A stretch of 64,000 nt of DNA, from assembly GCF_900111315.1 (NCBI RefSeq), contig NZ_FOGU01000007.1:62001-126000 (forward strand). Reading direction: 5' to 3'. The notes below the pieces were generated by a model that was given only the letters and a program-made list of their open reading frames with translations, did no database searches and was not told the DNA's origin. Below are positions 8,734-17,514 of the stretch, piece by piece. Each line of letters begins with the position of its first letter. Within the stretch, counting starts at the first letter, position 1. The DNA comes from Tranquillimonas rosea. GTDB taxonomy: Bacteria > Pseudomonadota > Alphaproteobacteria > Rhodobacterales > Rhodobacteraceae. The translations under genes and the position numbers were made by a program.

Positions 8734-9500
8734 CGCGCTCCGCCGGTATAGATCGCCGTCTGTTGCGCGTTCAGCTTTTCGGTGTCCATCACCAGGCAGA
8801 TGTCGGTGGTGTTGAACGGGTGGTCGACGAAGGCGCCGTCGCCCACGAAACCGCCGAGCCGCAGGTAGGCCTTGATCAGCGCAGGCACGGCGCGCATGGC
8901 ACGGGGGCGGTCGATGGCGCTTTCGTCCATCAGGTTCATCGGCTGATAGGTGCGCGAGCGGACCCGCAGTTCCGGCGGGGCCAGGTGCCGATGGTGCAAC
9001 AGCGACAGCGGCGCGGCCAGCGCGTCGGAGTCGGTGCCGTGGAACGACGCCACGCCGAACAGAACCTCGATCCCGCGCTCCCGCACGTACCGCGCGAGCC
9101 CGCCCCAGAGATGCAGCATCGCCGTTCCGCCACGATAGTCGGGGTGCAGACACGAGCGGCCGAGTTCCAGAAGCGGCCGGCCGCTGTCGCGCAGCACCGT
9201 CAGGTCGTACTCGTCCTCGGAATAGAACTGCCCCATCCGCGCGGCGGCGGTGTCGGTCAGCAGGCGATAGACGCCGACGACATGGTCCAGCGCCTCGACG
9301 TCGCGCTGCCGGTCCACCAGCACGAGATGCTCGAAATAGGGATCGAACCGGTCCGTTTCGCGCCGCGCATCGTGGTCCACCATCGGCCCGTCGCCGCCCA
9401 GCTCTTCGACGAATACCGCGTAGCGCAGCCGCTGCGCCGCCGCGAGATCCCGCGGGTCGCTGGCAAGGCGCAACTCGAACTGGAGATCGGATACGAGCAT
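8730..9500 (-). CDS. olsB: Ornithine-acyl carrier protein N-acyltransferase OlsB
   Basis: OlsB forms the amide bond between a 3-hydroxyacyl group and ornithine, giving lyso-ornithine lipid. The 256-residue protein carries AAQRLRYAVFVEELG near the start and ELGRSCLHPDYRGG in the middle, both typical of the hemolysin-like GNAT_5/OlsB family. ATG 9500 was chosen because it begins directly before the conserved start; no strong ribosome site is visible, and a TTG further upstream (9563) would add a non-conserved Pro-rich tail. It is coupled to olsA through a 4 bp overlap. Ornithine lipids commonly replace phospholipids under phosphate limitation. Confidence 0.9.
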   Translation of the reverse strand: MLVSDLQFELRLASDPRDLAAAQRLRYAVFVEELGGDGPMVDHDARRETDRFDPYFEHLVLVDRQRDVEALDHVVGVYRLLTDTAAARMGQFYSEDEYDLTVLRDSGRPLLELGRSCLHPDYRGGTAMLHLWGGLARYVRERGIEVLFGVASFHGTDSDALAAPLSLLHHRHLAPPELRVRSRTYQPMNLMDESAIDRPRAMRAVPALIKAYLRLGGFVGDGAFVDHPFNTTDICLVMDTEKLNAQQTAIYTGGAR

Positions 9501-9633
9501 CGTATGGGTGTCGGGCCGGGGGTGTCTGACCGGGGTTCTAGGGATCGGTCCCGGTGTTGGCAACAGTGGACGCCGCGGCGGTCATTGACGGTTCAGTAAC
9601 GAATATTAGGCTGACTGAGCGCGATGATCGCTC

Positions 9634-9816
9634 TCATGGCGTGATGACGATCTCTAGTTCAACTCTGGTGGCGTCGATGACAACCTTTCCCTCGTCCTCG
9701 AACATGACGGTAACCCGTCCATTGATGTTGCTCTGCACCTGTCCCAGGCCCCATTCGGGCTTTTGCGGGTGGCGGACCAGCATTCCCGGTTCAAGGAGAT
9801 CTTCCATTCCGTTCAA
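9634..9816 (-). CDS. DUF3553 domain small protein
   Basis: This 60-residue protein (57 if ATG 9807 is used) matches the DUF3553 pattern LEPGMLVRHPxxPxWGLGQVQS followed by GRVTVMFEDEGKVVID. The family is a small all-beta, SH3-like module of unknown function in Rhodobacterales and relatives; in larger proteins similar modules sit beside UvrD-type helicases. TTG 9816 has a GAGG site at good distance (7 nt), whereas ATG 9807 looks more like family members. Its start is only 12-21 bp from the divergent chpT start. Confidence 0.85.
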   Translation of the reverse strand: MNGMEDLLEPGMLVRHPQKPEWGLGQVQSNINGRVTVMFEDEGKVVIDATRVELEIVITP

Positions 9817-9828
9817 AACGTTACCTCG

Positions 9829-10428
9829 ATGAGTGATGATCTTTCACATCTTGTCTGTGCCCGGATCTGCCACGATCTGGTCAGCCCGCTCGGCGCCATT
9901 TCCAACGGTGTCGAGCTCTTGTCACTCTCCAACGAGGGACAGAGCGCTCCGGAACTCGACCTGATCTCGCAATGCGCCGACGAGGCCAATGCGCGGCTTC
10001 TCCTCTATCGCGTGGCGTTCGGCCTCGGCTCCGACACGGTCATGAGCGACGCCGAGATCCATGAGACCCTTGCGCCGCTGACCCGTCATGGTCGGCTGAC
10101 CCTGCAATGGGAGATATCGGCCCCAGTCACCCGCTCCGAACTGCGACTTGCCGCGCTCATCCTGATGGCGCTGGAGCGTGAGATGCCCCATGGCGGGCAT
10201 GTCGTCGTCCAGGCCGGGGAAGACGGTCGATGGTACATCACGGCACAGTCTCCGCGGTTGGAGATTCGTTCGGAGCTGTGGGCCGGCATGACACAGCACG
10301 CCGAACCGCCCGAGGCGTGCGAGGCGCCGTCGGTTGTGCAGTTCCCGCTGGCCGGGCGCGTGGCCGCCTCCCTCGGACGGACGATCGACATTCGATTCGA
10401 GCCCGAGAGGATCACGATCACGGCCTGA
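9829..10428 (+). CDS. chpT: Histidine phosphotransferase ChpT
   Basis: ChpT passes phosphate from the hybrid kinase CckA to the response regulators CtrA and CpdR, controlling cell cycle, motility and gene-transfer-agent functions in alphaproteobacteria. The 199-residue protein starts [20 protein letters not shown], where His15 is the expected phospho-acceptor in the dimerisation helix. The second half is a degenerate HATPase-like fold without a visible ATP-binding N box or G box, as in the family. ATG 9829 follows a weak site. Its last 11 bp overlap the convergent proA. Confidence 0.9.
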   Translation: MSDDLSHLVCARICHDLVSPLGAISNGVELLSLSNEGQSAPELDLISQCADEANARLLLYRVAFGLGSDTVMSDAEIHETLAPLTRHGRLTLQWEISAPVTRSELRLAALILMALEREMPHGGHVVVQAGEDGRWYITAQSPRLEIRSELWAGMTQHAEPPEACEAPSVVQFPLAGRVAASLGRTIDIRFEPERITITA

Positions 10429-11683
10429 CCGTTCCCGCGCCGCGCACGAGGTACTTGAAGCTCGTCAATTGCTCGGCGCCGACGGGACCGCGGGCATGCA
10501 TCTTGCCCGTGGCGATGCCGATCTCTGCGCCCATCCCGAACTCGCCGCCGTCGGCGAACTGGGTCGAGGCGTTGTGCATAAGGATCGCGCTGTCGAGCCG
10601 CTGGAAGAAGCGATCGCGCGCCGAAGTGTCTTCGGTGATGATGCAGTCGGTATGGCTCGACCCGTAGCGGCGCACATGGGTGATCGCGTCGTCGATGTCG
10701 TCCACCACCCGTGCGGCAATCTTCATGTCGAGGTATTCGCGGCCCCAATCGTCGTCGCCGGCGGGTTCGGTGCCCTCGATCGCCGCCAGCGTCTCGTCGG
10801 CATAGACGGTGACGCCCGCCTCGATCAGCGCGCGTATCACGTCGCGCCCCAGCGTGTCGGCCACGTCGCGGTGGATCAGCAGACACTCGGCCGCGCCGCA
10901 GATTCCCGTGCGCCGCGTCTTGGCGTTCATCACCACCTTCATCGCCGTGTCGGCATCGGCCGCGGCGTCGAGATAGATGTGCACGATCCCCTCGAGATGG
11001 GCAAAGACCGGCACGCGTGCCTCGCGCTGCACCAGCCCGACCAGCCCCTTTCCGCCGCGGGGAACGATCACGTCGATCGTGTCGGTCATCGTCAGCATCT
11101 CGGTCACGGCGGCACGGTCGCGCGTGGGCACGAGCTGGATCGAGTCCAGCGGCAGCCCGGCGGCCTCCAGCCCCTCGACCATGCAGGCATGGATCGCCGA
11201 GGATGAATGAAAACTCTCGGAACCGCCGCGCAGGATCACAGCGTTGCCGGCCTTGAGGCACAAGGCCCCGGCATCGGCGGTCACGTTGGGGCGGGATTCG
11301 TAGATCACGCCGACGACGCCCAGCGGCGTGCGCACCCGCTCGATCTGCAGCCCCGAGGGCATGTCCCAACTGGCGATGACGCCGCCCACCGGATCCTGCT
11401 GGTCCGCCACGGCGCGCAGCGATGCGGCGATCCCGGCGACCCGGTCCTCGGTCAGGGTCAGACGGTCCATCATCGCCTCGGACAGACCCTTGTCCCGGCC
11501 AAACACGAGATCGTCGGCATTGGCGGCGATGATCCGGTCGCTCTGCGCCTCGACCGCATTGGCGGCGGCGTGCAGAGCCCGTGCCTTGGCCTCTGGTGAC
11601 GCATACGCCAGCTCGGCAGAGGCGGCGCGGGCACGCGCGCCGATCGAGGCCATGAGGGCGGGAATGTCGTCGAGGTCTTTCAT
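10418..11683 (-). CDS. proA: Gamma-glutamyl phosphate reductase
   Basis: ProA reduces gamma-glutamyl phosphate to glutamate semialdehyde with NADPH, the second step of proline synthesis. The 421-residue length fits the family. Visible motifs are [19 protein letters not shown], the catalytic Cys region [11 protein letters not shown] and the late [20 protein letters not shown] 11683 ([12 protein letters not shown]) was preferred over an upstream start that adds 20 basic residues. It is separated from proB by about 7 kb and lies on the other strand. Its 3' end overlaps chpT by 11 bp. Confidence 0.95.
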   Translation of the reverse strand: MKDLDDIPALMASIGARARAASAELAYASPEAKARALHAAANAVEAQSDRIIAANADDLVFGRDKGLSEAMMDRLTLTEDRVAGIAASLRAVADQQDPVGGVIASWDMPSGLQIERVRTPLGVVGVIYESRPNVTADAGALCLKAGNAVILRGGSESFHSSSAIHACMVEGLEAAGLPLDSIQLVPTRDRAAVTEMLTMTDTIDVIVPRGGKGLVGLVQREARVPVFAHLEGIVHIYLDAAADADTAMKVVMNAKTRRTGICGAAECLLIHRDVADTLGRDVIRALIEAGVTVYADETLAAIEGTEPAGDDDWGREYLDMKIAARVVDDIDDAITHVRRYGSSHTDCIITEDTSARDRFFQRLDSAILMHNASTQFADGGEFGMGAEIGIATGKMHARGPVGAEQLTSFKYLVRGAGTVRP

Positions 11684-11759
11684 CACGGGGGCTCTGGCTG
11701 TCTTGAGTGGGTGTGACGTCTTGGTAAGATAACGCCGCGGCACGCCGGGTTCCAGCGGT

Positions 11760-13076
11760 TCAGTCGAGCGGTCGGATCTTCAGGCGCGTGATGCGGTTGT
11801 CCTTGCGGCTCACGACCTCGAACCGGAAACCGTGGAAGCTGAACTTCTGGCCCTGTGTCGGGATCATCTGAGCCTCGTGGATGACCAGCCCCGCGATCGT
11901 GTTCGCCTCTTCGTCGGGAAGCGTCCAGTCGGTCGCGCGGTTGAGGTCGCGTATGGTCATCGCGCCGTCGACGATCACGTCACCGGACTCGGTCCGGCGC
12001 AGCGGGTGCTCGGCGTCGATGTCGAACTCGTCGGTGATCTCGCCCACGATCTCTTCCAGGATGTCCTCGAGCGTGATCAGCCCCTGCAACGCGCCGTATT
12101 CGTCCACGACGAGGGCGAAGTGCGTGTGGCGCCGCAGGAACTGGCGCATCTGGTCGTCGAGCGTGGTGGTCTCTGGCACGAAGTAGGGTTTCATCGCGAC
12201 GGCGGCGATGTCGAAGCCCTTGAACGGATCCTCGGGGCCGCTGTCGCGGCGGAGCGCGAACAGCGACCGTAGCAGGTCCTTCGCGTGGATCACGCCGATG
12301 ATGTTCTCGTGGCTCTCGCGGTAGACGGGCAGGCGGGTATGCGACGAGTTCAGGCACTGTTCGAGGATCTGCGCCGGTTCCATGTCGACATCGATCATCT
12401 CGATCTTCGAGCGGTGCAGCATGATCTCCTCGACCGTCCGGTCCGAAAGGTCCAGCGCGCCGAGGATACGGTCGCGGTCCTCCTTCTCGACCACGCCTTC
12501 GGAATGGCCGAGGTTCAGCGCGCCCTCGATCTCTTCGCGCACGGCGAGGACCTGGCTGTCGGGATCGGTCCGCACGCCGAAGATGCGCAGCACGATCCGG
12601 ACGAAGGCGCGCACCGCCATGACCAGCGGGGCGAAGATGCGGATCACCACGGCGATCGGCCCCGACACGCCCGAGGCCGCCGTCTCGGCATTGGTGATGG
12701 CGTAGGTCTTGGGCAGCACCTCTGCAAAGATCAGCACCAGGAGCGTCATCACCAGCGTGGCCACCGCGACGCCCGATTCCCCCAGTGCTCGGGTAAAGAG
12801 CGCCGTGGCCAGCGAGGTCGCGAGGATGTTGACGAGGTTGTTGCCCAGCAGGACCGAGCCGATCAGCCGCTCGTTGTCCTCGGTGATCCGCAGCGCCCGC
12901 GCCGCGCCCTTGGACCCCTTGTCGGCCTGGGCGCGCAGCTTGCCGCGCGAGGCGGCCGTCAGCGCCGTCTCGGAGCCCGAGAAGAAGGCCGACAATACGA
13001 GAAGCCCAATAATGGCCGCGGCAATCATCCAGAAGGCGGCGTCAAGCGTCTGTGAGTCGGCGGCGTCCATGTCCAC
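11760..13076 (-). CDS. CNNM/CorB-like membrane protein with CBS pair and CorC_HlyC domain
   Basis: The 438-residue protein has a DUF21/CNNM transmembrane domain (about 1-195, with [17 protein letters not shown] and AEVLPKTYA), a CBS pair (about 215-345, with [22 protein letters not shown]) and a C-terminal CorC_HlyC domain. This architecture belongs to the YfjD/CorB family, linked to magnesium or other divalent cation export and resistance. The 'hemolysin' name often given is historical and not supported by function. It lies 76 bp upstream of proA and 77 bp downstream of xerD on the same strand. Confidence 0.9.
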   Translation of the reverse strand: MDMDAADSQTLDAAFWMIAAAIIGLLVLSAFFSGSETALTAASRGKLRAQADKGSKGAARALRITEDNERLIGSVLLGNNLVNILATSLATALFTRALGESGVAVATLVMTLLVLIFAEVLPKTYAITNAETAASGVSGPIAVVIRIFAPLVMAVRAFVRIVLRIFGVRTDPDSQVLAVREEIEGALNLGHSEGVVEKEDRDRILGALDLSDRTVEEIMLHRSKIEMIDVDMEPAQILEQCLNSSHTRLPVYRESHENIIGVIHAKDLLRSLFALRRDSGPEDPFKGFDIAAVAMKPYFVPETTTLDDQMRQFLRRHTHFALVVDEYGALQGLITLEDILEEIVGEITDEFDIDAEHPLRRTESGDVIVDGAMTIRDLNRATDWTLPDEEANTIAGLVIHEAQMIPTQGQKFSFHGFRFEVVSRKDNRITRLKIRPLD

Positions 13077-13153
13077 TTTCTTTCATCGGGAATTGCGGAG
13101 TTATGTGGCCCAGTGCGCCGGCTTTCAAGAGTGCGCCGGCGCCTGTTTCGCGG

Positions 13154-14086
13154 TCAGTCGCCCTGTGCCAGCGGGTGATGGTCCAGCACCAGGTCGCGCA
13201 GCCGCTCGTCCAGGACATGAGTGTAGATTTCCGTGGTCGACACGTCGGCATGGCCCAGAAGCGTCTGGATCGAGCGCAGGTCGGCGCCGGCGGCCAGCAG
13301 ATGCGTTGCAAAGGCGTGGCGCAGGGTGTGCGGCGTGACCTTGTCGGGCGACACCCCGGCGGCCACCGCCAGCTCCTTGATCAGCACGTAGAAGCGATGG
13401 CGCGTCATGTGCCCGGCTTTCCCGCGCGACGGGAAGAGGTGGCGCGATGGCGCGGCGCCCGCCTTGGCCGCCTTGGCATCGGCGGCGTCCCGCAGGGGCA
13501 GCCAGGCCGCGAGGGCGGCCCGCGCGGGGGCCGAGAGGGGCACCATGCGCTCCTTGCCGCCCTTGCCCTTGACGAGCAGCATCCGCGGATCGCCCCGCGC
13601 GGCCGCCGCGGGCAGCGAGACAAGCTCGGTCACGCGCATGCCGGTCGCATAGAGCAGCTCCATCAGGCAGGTGTTGCGCACCCTGTCGGCCTCGGTCCGG
13701 CCGGTCTCTCGCGCGGCCTGAAGCAGGCGGTCGACCTCGGACAGGTCCAGCGTCTTGGGCAGCCGGCGCGTCCGGCCCGGCCCCTTGATCTGGATCGCGG
13801 GATTGTCGGCCCGCCAGCCTTCCTCGAAGGCGAAGCGATAGAGCTGGCGGATCGCGGACAGCCGCCGCGCCCGGGTCGACTGGGCGAGGCCCTGCGCGTC
13901 GCAATGGACGAGGTAGTCCTCGATGTCCTCGCGGGCGGCGCTGTCGAAGTCGCGTCCCTGGCCATCGAGCCAGCCGGCGAAGTCCTTGAGGTCGCGGGCA
14001 TAGGCGAGCTGGGTGTTGTCCGCCGCGTCCAGTTCGGCGGCCTGCGCTTCGAGAAAGGCCTGGATGCGGTGGGCGGCGGTGGTCAT
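13154..14086 (-). CDS. xerD: Tyrosine recombinase XerD
   Basis: XerD, with XerC, resolves chromosome dimers at dif under FtsK control. The 310-residue protein has the SAM-like core-binding domain (about 5-90) and a catalytic domain with every active residue present: Arg151, Lys175, His253, Arg256, His279 and the nucleophile Tyr288 in STTEIYTHV. Length and the short linker fit a housekeeping XerD rather than a phage or island integrase, and no att-like repeats or cargo lie around it. It starts inside the last codons of the 503-residue secreted protein gene (4 bp overlap). Confidence 0.93.
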   Translation of the reverse strand: MTTAAHRIQAFLEAQAAELDAADNTQLAYARDLKDFAGWLDGQGRDFDSAAREDIEDYLVHCDAQGLAQSTRARRLSAIRQLYRFAFEEGWRADNPAIQIKGPGRTRRLPKTLDLSEVDRLLQAARETGRTEADRVRNTCLMELLYATGMRVTELVSLPAAAARGDPRMLLVKGKGGKERMVPLSAPARAALAAWLPLRDAADAKAAKAGAAPSRHLFPSRGKAGHMTRHRFYVLIKELAVAAGVSPDKVTPHTLRHAFATHLLAAGADLRSIQTLLGHADVSTTEIYTHVLDERLRDLVLDHHPLAQGD

Positions 14087-15594
14087 GCCCCGCGGTCCAG
14101 CATCAGGATCTCCAGCGCCGTGCGCCGGGCGGTGCCGTCCAGCCCCATCTGCACGAGAAAGGCGAGGGAGGGCGCAAGCTCGTCGAGGTCGCCGGCGGCG
14201 CCCCGGTCGATGTCCTCGGCGGCCAGCAGCAGTGCCTCACCCGTCCGGTCCTCGTCGACCAGGCGCGTCAGCCGCTCGGGCGGCGCGACCTCGCCGGCGA
14301 GGCCCTCGCGCAGGGCCGTCACCTTTGGAGAGGCGTCGTCGGGCAGCGGCGCGCGTCCCAGAACGATGGCAACGTCACGGGGCAGCGCGTCTCCGGCGGA
14401 ATCGGCGGCCGCGGCGTAGTCGTCGGTGAGCAGCGCCATCTCCAGCGCCGCCTCCTGCGCGGCCCCGTCGAGCGGCATGTTCGACAGGTCGGGCGACAGG
14501 TGGCGGGCAAAGACGCTGGCCAGTCCGGCGGCCTGCATCTCGGTCCAGGCGTCGGGCAGCGTGGCGTTCACCGCGTCGGGCATCGAGCCCGAGATCGCGC
14601 GCATCGCGTCCTGCACGGCCTCGACCCTGTCCCAGGTCCCGCCCGAGGCCGGGGGCTGTCGGTCATCGTAGACCTCGAACAGCCGCGCGGGCGCGATCGC
14701 CCCGGCGCGAGCCAGGCGCTCGGCCGCGGCGATGCGGTGGCTCCAGCCGGCGGTGGGCCGCAGATCGAAATGGGCGAAGGCGAGGGGCAGGCCGGTGGTG
14801 CCCATGGGTTCGCCGATCGCGGCGAGCATGGCGAAGGACAGCGGCGTCGGATCGCGCGGCGGCGGCAGCGACACCGTGGAATCGGCGATGGCGGGATCCA
14901 GGAAGCGTGCCAGCAGCCGGTCCTCGGCCGAACCGATGACGCCGAGCGCGTCGCCGGCCTCGAGCGTCAGCGCCGCGGCGCGCCAATCGCCGCCGCGCGC
15001 CAGGCAGAACACCCGCGCGGCATAGGTTGGCGCGATCTCGGGCGCCCGGCGCATGCGGGCGCAGGCGCGGTTCTCGGACCCGTTCAGCAGGGCCACATCG
15101 AAGGCCCGGCGAAACAGCCGGGGATCGGTGCCGCCCGCGCGTTCCAGCAGGCGTCCGGCGCGGTCGATGTCGCCCATCCGCAACAGCGCGTCGACGCGGG
15201 ACAAGAACAGGCTGGCCCCGTCTCCGGGAGGCGGTGCGGCGCGCGCGCTCAGCAGATCCTTTGTCATCCGCCGCAGGCTCGGCAGGGCATCAACGGGCAG
15301 GCCGGCGAACAGCTCGGACAGGTGCCCGGTCTCGGCGCCGGACCACAGCGCGTCGGGCAGGCCCACCGCCTCTGGCGCGAACAGCCCGACGTCGTTGGGC
15401 CGTGGCGCGTCGAGCGGTTCGACCGTGATCTTGCCGGGCAGGGCGCCGTTGCTGACGGGCGCGTCGTCCTGCGACGGCTGGGCCGCGGTCGTCACGCTGT
15501 CGGAGAGCCAGTCGATCGCGGACAGGGGCTCCTGCGCGCTGGCGGCGGTGGTCGTCGTCAGCAGAAGAGCCAGGGCGGCGAGGTCACTGCGCAT
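14083..15594 (-). CDS. Secreted/periplasmic hypothetical protein, alpha-helical
   Basis: The 503-residue protein begins with a clear Sec signal peptide (ALALLLTTTTAASAQ, cleavage near residue 21). The mature part is Ala/Leu/Asp-rich, probably alpha-helical and perhaps repeat-like, for instance SLFLSRVDALLRMGDIDRAGRLLERAG, which reads like a TPR-type helix pair. I recognise no catalytic motif. It overlaps xerD by 4 bp downstream and the 45-residue membrane miniprotein by 11 bp upstream, so the three genes are probably one operon. A helical-repeat envelope scaffold is a guess only. Confidence 0.75.
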   Translation of the reverse strand: MRSDLAALALLLTTTTAASAQEPLSAIDWLSDSVTTAAQPSQDDAPVSNGALPGKITVEPLDAPRPNDVGLFAPEAVGLPDALWSGAETGHLSELFAGLPVDALPSLRRMTKDLLSARAAPPPGDGASLFLSRVDALLRMGDIDRAGRLLERAGGTDPRLFRRAFDVALLNGSENRACARMRRAPEIAPTYAARVFCLARGGDWRAAALTLEAGDALGVIGSAEDRLLARFLDPAIADSTVSLPPPRDPTPLSFAMLAAIGEPMGTTGLPLAFAHFDLRPTAGWSHRIAAAERLARAGAIAPARLFEVYDDRQPPASGGTWDRVEAVQDAMRAISGSMPDAVNATLPDAWTEMQAAGLASVFARHLSPDLSNMPLDGAAQEAALEMALLTDDYAAAADSAGDALPRDVAIVLGRAPLPDDASPKVTALREGLAGEVAPPERLTRLVDEDRTGEALLLAAEDIDRGAAGDLDELAPSLAFLVQMGLDGTARRTALEILMLDRGA

Positions 15595-15721
15595 CCAGGA
15601 TCACCGGCGCCTCGATGCGAACCTGCTCGGGCGACAGGTTGCCGAGATAGGCGAATCCCGCCAATCCCACGAACGCCGCCACCAGCAGAACCAGCAATAG
15701 CTTGAATACCCGCCCCATCAT
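15584..15721 (-). CDS. 45-residue single-span membrane miniprotein
   Basis: The short frame starts at ATG 15721 (or the adjacent ATG 15718) and ends at TGA 15584-15586. It encodes a basic start MMGRVFK, one strongly hydrophobic segment (about residues 8-28, LLLVLLVAAFVGLAGFAYLG) and a short polar tail beginning LSPEQVRIEAP. The tail would face the periplasm. Coding support is the clean frame, the overlap with the start of the secreted-protein gene and the amphipathic pattern; similar 'AYLGxLSPEQ' proteins are, to my recollection, found beside aroK in relatives. The function is unknown. Confidence 0.6.
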   Translation of the reverse strand: MMGRVFKLLLVLLVAAFVGLAGFAYLGNLSPEQVRIEAPVILDAQ

Positions 15722-15769
15722 GCCTGCACCTTCGCCCCGGTTCCGTTGCAGGGGCGTCTGCGTCCCCCG

Positions 15770-15853
15770 TCAAGTTGAATTGTATATGGTCTTTCCGGGA
15801 AGATCACGCCATTCAGTGCCTTCGGAGGATTTTTTGAGCGAGAGGCCGCCATC
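15770..15853. promoter_or_regulatory. AT-richer divergent promoter region between the miniprotein and aroK
   Basis: In this GC-rich window, the stretch around 15774-15790 (TTGAATTGTATATGG) stands out as AT-rich and sits between the divergent miniprotein/xerD unit and aroK-aroB. It is the natural place for one or both promoters. I cannot fix -35 and -10 boxes with confidence. Confidence 0.35.
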
Positions 15854-16399
15854 TTGGCCGTGAAGCTGAAAAAGACAGTCGCGCTCGTCGGCATGATGGG
15901 CGCCGGCAAGACGGCCGTGGGAACCGCGCTGGCCCGCAAGCTGGGCGTGCCGTTCCGCGATTCGGATGCCGAGATCGAGACGGCCGCGAACCGCACCATC
16001 GCCGAAATCTTCGCCCGCGACGGCGAGGCGTTTTTTCGTCAGAAGGAGGCGCAGGTTATCTCGCGGCTGCTGGACGACCGCCCCTCCATCCTGTCCACCG
16101 GCGGTGGGGCGTTCCTGCAGGACGTCAACCGCGAGAATATCCATGCCCGCGGCCTGTCCGTCTGGCTGGACGCGCCGCTGTCGCTGTTGTGGCAGCGGGT
16201 GAAGCATCGCGACACACGACCGCTTCTCAAGACCGCCGATCCCTATGGAACGCTGGCCGACCTCTACGAGAGTCGGGGGCCGGTCTATGCGCTGGCCGAT
16301 GTCACGGTGCGGTCGCGCCCGGCGTTCTCGGTGGACGACACCGCGATGGCGGTCATCGACGCGCTGACCGCGCGCCCGGACGTATTGGAGAGCAAGTGA
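15854..16399 (+). CDS. aroK: Shikimate kinase
   Basis: AroK phosphorylates shikimate at the 3-OH with ATP, a step towards chorismate and aromatic amino acids. The 181-residue protein has the P-loop GMMGAGKT (13-20), the shikimate-binding FRDSDAEIE stretch (35-43) and TGGGAF. The start appears to be TTG 15854 with a GAGAGG site about 8 nt upstream; GTG 15860 is the alternative. It overlaps aroB by one base (TGATG), implying coupled translation. Confidence 0.94.
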   Translation: MAVKLKKTVALVGMMGAGKTAVGTALARKLGVPFRDSDAEIETAANRTIAEIFARDGEAFFRQKEAQVISRLLDDRPSILSTGGGAFLQDVNRENIHARGLSVWLDAPLSLLWQRVKHRDTRPLLKTADPYGTLADLYESRGPVYALADVTVRSRPAFSVDDTAMAVIDALTARPDVLESK

Positions 16400-17514
16400 T
16401 GATCGAGACGGTTCACGTCGACCTCGGAGAGCGCGCCTACGACGTGCGGATCGGGCCGGGGCTCCTGTCCCGCGCGGGGGCGGAGATCGCGCCGGTCCTG
16501 TCGCGGCCCCGCGTCGCCATCGTGACCGACGAGACTGTCGGCGCCCGCCACCTCGCGGCGCTGCAATCCGCACTCGGCGCCGAGGGGATCGAAAGCACCG
16601 CGCTGACGCTGCCGCCGGGCGAGGCGACGAAGAGCTGGGCGCAGCTGTCGCGCACCGTCGAATGGCTGCTGGATCAGCGGATCGAGCGGCGCGACGTGGT
16701 CATCGCCCTTGGCGGCGGGGTTATCGGCGACCTCGTGGGGTTCGCCGCCGCGATCCTGCGCCGGGGGGTGCGCTTCGTGCAGATCCCGACCTCGCTGCTG
16801 GCGCAGGTGGACAGTTCCGTCGGAGGCAAGACCGGCATCAACGCGCCGCAGGGAAAGAACCTCGTCGGCGCGTTCCACCAGCCGACGCTCGTGCTGGCCG
16901 ATACGGACGTCCTGTCGACGCTGGCCCGGCGCGATCTGCTGGCGGGCTATGGCGAGGTGGTGAAGTACGGGCTGTTGGGCGACGCCGCCTTCTTCGAATG
17001 GCTCGAAGGCGCGGGCCCTTTGCTGGCCGACGGCGACGGCGCGGCGCGGGTCCGCGCGGTGCGCCGGTCGGTCGAGATGAAGGCCGACATCGTGGTGCGG
17101 GACGAGACCGAGCAGGGCGACCGCGCGCTTCTGAACCTCGGCCACACCTTCTGCCACGCGCTCGAGGCCGCGACGGGGTATTCCGACCGACTGCTGCACG
17201 GCGAAGGCGTGGCGATCGGCTGCGCGCTGGCGTTCGAGACCTCGGCCCGCCTGGGGTTCTGCGCGCAGGAGGCGCCGTCGCGTGTGCGGGCGCATCTGCG
17301 CGAGATGGGCATGAAGACCGACCTGTCGGACATTCCCGGCGACCTGCCCGACGCCGCCGCGCTGCTCGACCTGATGGGGCAGGACAAGAAGGTCGTCGAC
17401 GGCAAGCTGCGGTTCATCTTGGCCCGCGCGATCGGCGACAGCTTCGTGGCCGACGACGTCGACGGCGCGGTCGTGCAGCGTGTCCTCTCGGACGCGCTGG
17501 CCCAGCGGCGCTAG
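16399..17514 (+). CDS. aroB: 3-dehydroquinate synthase
   Basis: AroB converts DAHP to 3-dehydroquinate using NAD+ and a divalent metal. The 371-residue protein has ALGGGVIGDLVGFAAA (NAD-binding Gly-rich loop), DSSVGGKTGIN, GYGEVVKYG and the metal-ligand stretch LNLGHTFCHALE followed by HGEGVAIG. ATG 16399 overlaps the aroK stop by one base; GTG 16396 is an alternative. Its end overlaps the convergent M50 protease gene by 4 bp. Confidence 0.96.
   Translation: MIETVHVDLGERAYDVRIGPGLLSRAGAEIAPVLSRPRVAIVTDETVGARHLAALQSALGAEGIESTALTLPPGEATKSWAQLSRTVEWLLDQRIERRDVVIALGGGVIGDLVGFAAAILRRGVRFVQIPTSLLAQVDSSVGGKTGINAPQGKNLVGAFHQPTLVLADTDVLSTLARRDLLAGYGEVVKYGLLGDAAFFEWLEGAGPLLADGDGAARVRAVRRSVEMKADIVVRDETEQGDRALLNLGHTFCHALEAATGYSDRLLHGEGVAIGCALAFETSARLGFCAQEAPSRVRAHLREMGMKTDLSDIPGDLPDAAALLDLMGQDKKVVDGKLRFILARAIGDSFVADDVDGAVVQRVLSDALAQRR

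Noticed and set aside
7906-9153. Long N-terminal extension of the PlsC-family protein
   Set aside because: The extension is the olsB gene read out of frame. ATG 8733 gives the conserved start and a 4 bp overlap with olsB.
11760-13076. Hemolysin
   Set aside because: The traditional name for this family is misleading. CNNM, CBS and CorC domains point to ion transport, not to a toxin.
13154-14086. Integrase suggesting a genomic island
   Set aside because: Length, motif spacing and setting (coupled to a chromosomal operon near aroK, no attachment repeats, no cargo genes) fit housekeeping XerD.
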